A DNA stretch of 64,000 nt from Paraburkholderia ribeironis (GTDB lineage Bacteria; Pseudomonadota; Gammaproteobacteria; Burkholderiales; Burkholderiaceae): positions 59,946 through 123,945 of the forward strand of contig NZ_CYGX02000047.1 of the NCBI RefSeq assembly GCF_900019265.1, given 5' to 3'. The notes beneath the pieces were generated by a model. That model made no database searches, was not told the DNA's origin, and saw nothing but the letters and a program-made list of their open reading frames with translations. Positions 62,771-64,000 of this stretch are shown here, piece after piece. Every line of letters begins with the position of its first letter. Position 1 is the stretch's first letter. The position numbers and the translations under genes are program-made.

Positions 62771-63184
62771 ATGACCGCCCCTCGCCCAGCCGGTGTGCCC
62801 TGGTTGACCCCTTATCTGACGGTGCGCGACGCGCGTGCCGCGACTGCGTTCTTCGCCGCGGCTTTTGGCTTCGAAGTACGCGACAGTGTTGAGGACGACG
62901 GCGTCGTCATGCATGTCGAGATGACCTATCACGGTCAGTTGATCGTGATGTTCGCGCCTGAGGGCGCGTTCGGGTCGGCCGCGAAAACACCTCGAAGCGC
63001 GGGCGCGATCGCCCCGCAATCGTTCTATGTCTATGTCGACGACGTCGATGCGGTTTATGCGCGGGCGCTGGCGGCCGGCGCGAAATCGCTGAGCGTGCCG
63101 CAGGATCAATTCTGGGGCGACCGCTTCGCTCAGGTCGAAGATCTGGACGGCTACCGTTGGGCGCTCGCTTGCCACCTTTCCTGA
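62771..63184 (+). CDS. VOC family (glyoxalase-like) protein
   Basis: A 137-residue vicinal-oxygen-chelate protein of the PhnB/glyoxalase type: WLTPYLTVRDARAATAFFAAAFGFEVRD and SFYVYVDDVDAVYARALAAGA, then the FWGDRFAQVEDLDGYRWALA ending. Such proteins may be isomerases, dioxygenases or binding proteins; no substrate can be named. GGAG precedes the ATG. It lies four bases before rsmE, so they are co-transcribed. Confidence 0.9.
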   Translation: MTAPRPAGVPWLTPYLTVRDARAATAFFAAAFGFEVRDSVEDDGVVMHVEMTYHGQLIVMFAPEGAFGSAAKTPRSAGAIAPQSFYVYVDDVDAVYARALAAGAKSLSVPQDQFWGDRFAQVEDLDGYRWALACHLS

Positions 63185-63188
63185 GCCA

Positions 63189-63944
63189 ATGAGTATTTTT
63201 CTGATGCCTCGTTTCTTCGTCGGTACACCCCTTAGCCCCGACGACATCATGCAGCTTCCCGATGACGTCGTGCGCCACATCCTCGTGCTGCGTTTGCAGC
63301 CCGGCGATTCGATCGTGCTTTTCAACGGCGAGGGCGGCGAGTACAGCGCCGAACTGATCGAGGTCGAACGCCGCTCGGCCCGGGTGAAAATTCGCGAATT
63401 CCGCTCTATCGAAGTCGAAGCGCCGTATCGCCTCACGCTGGCGCAGGGCATTGCCGGCGGCGACAAGATGGACTGGCTGATCGAAAAGGCAGTCGAACTC
63501 GGCGCGTCCTGCTTCGTGCCGCTGACCACCACGCGCAGCGTCGTGCGGCTTGCCGGCGAGCGCGCACAGCGGCGGCATGTGCACTGGCAAGGCATCGTGC
63601 GGGCGTCGTGCGAACAGTGCGGGCGCAACCGGCTGCCCGAAGTCATGCCTGTGCGCGAGATCGCGACCTGGCTCGGTGCGCTGCCCCGCGAGCCCGAAGC
63701 GGACGAGCTGCGCATTCTGCTGTCGCCGCGCGCCAGCATCCGTTTCTCCGCGTTACCGGAGACGGCGCCAACGGGCCGCGTGACGGTGCTGGTCGGCCCC
63801 GAAGGCGGGTTTTCCGCCGCCGAGGAAGCCGCCGCCACCGATCACGGATTTACCGCCGTCGGCCTCGGACCACGCGTGTTGCGCACCGAGACCGCCGGGA
63901 TTGCGGTTCTGTCGGCACTCGCGGCTCGCTGGGGCGCTTGGTAA
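63189..63944 (+). CDS. rsmE: 16S rRNA m3U1498 methyltransferase RsmE
   Basis: SPOUT-fold enzyme that methylates U1498 of 16S rRNA. The 251-residue protein has LTLAQGIAGGDKMDWLIEKAVELG and the SAM-knot motifs VLVGPEGGFSAAEE and LGPRVLRTETAGIAVLSAL. The ATG at 63204 (MPRFFVG) is a plausible alternative start. Follows the VOC gene by four bases. Confidence 0.95.
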   Translation: MSIFLMPRFFVGTPLSPDDIMQLPDDVVRHILVLRLQPGDSIVLFNGEGGEYSAELIEVERRSARVKIREFRSIEVEAPYRLTLAQGIAGGDKMDWLIEKAVELGASCFVPLTTTRSVVRLAGERAQRRHVHWQGIVRASCEQCGRNRLPEVMPVREIATWLGALPREPEADELRILLSPRASIRFSALPETAPTGRVTVLVGPEGGFSAAEEAAATDHGFTAVGLGPRVLRTETAGIAVLSALAARWGAW

Positions 63945-63957
63945 GTTCAGTTGCTCC

Positions 63958-63987
63958 GCGCCTCACGTTCCCGGCGCGAGGCGCACT
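63958..63987 (+). terminator. Hairpin after rsmE
   Basis: GCGCCTC / GAGGCGC inverted repeat beginning about 14 bases after the rsmE stop. No clear T run before the window ends, so a terminator role is uncertain. Confidence 0.35.
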
Positions 63988-64000
63988 ACAGGAAGAGAAA

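Overview
The window looks like core chromosome of a GC-rich betaproteobacterium, most likely Burkholderiaceae and close to Paraburkholderia/Burkholderia. This is judged from protein content and local gene order (miaB-phoH-ybeY-corC-lnt; dusB-fis-purH; ruvCAB; edd-eda with hexR) and from many short tandem repeats between genes. I see no rRNA or tRNA genes, insertion sequences, prophage or CRISPR. I call 60 complete protein genes, one gene start cut by the left edge, RNase P RNA, one probable unannotated small RNA and one FMN riboswitch.

Layout. 1-1.2 kb: an FMN riboswitch (minus strand) leading into a gene cut by the left edge, then a cupin-type regulator. 1.7-8.6 kb: tRNA modification, RNA maturation and envelope genes (miaB, phoH, ybeY, chaC-like, corC, lnt). 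8.8-19.6 kb: glutathione transferase, pepP, a ubiquinone hydroxylase, dusB-fis, purH, ruvC, ruvA, ruvB and an MpaB-like oxygenase. 19.7-25.2 kb: minus-strand tyrS-dtd-phosphatase, anmK, erpA and rplM-rpsI. 25.4-28.9 kb: a probable small RNA, osmC, rnpB, a DUF3025 gene and pyrC. 29-36 kb: a class II amidotransferase, the gltIJKL glutamate/aspartate importer, gdhA and its LysR neighbour. 36-43.5 kb: purB, then a full gluconate/Entner-Doudoroff unit (edd, eda, gntP, gntK) with divergent hexR. 43.7-54.2 kb: hemJ, proA, holA, lptE, leuS, exbB/exbD, dapB, bamE and fur. 54.3-58.3 kb: allA, alc, a DctA-type transporter and a divergent GntR regulator. 58.3-64 kb: gap, tkt, speE, a VOC protein and rsmE.

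How parts work together. edd-eda-gntP-gntK take up gluconate, phosphorylate it and split it to pyruvate and glyceraldehyde-3-phosphate; HexR-like boxes lie in the hexR-edd gap. gltIJKL imports glutamate/aspartate and gdhA interconverts glutamate and 2-oxoglutarate. alc and allA turn allantoate into glyoxylate and urea, beside a carboxylate transporter and regulator sharing two identical palindromes. lnt, lptE, bamE and exbBD serve the envelope.

The most interesting object is at 25434-25557 on the minus strand: a near-consensus promoter, about 89 nt of structured RNA and a strong terminator, with no gene inside. One predicted loop is complementary to the Shine-Dalgarno sequence. It reads as a C-rich, anti-Shine-Dalgarno small RNA.
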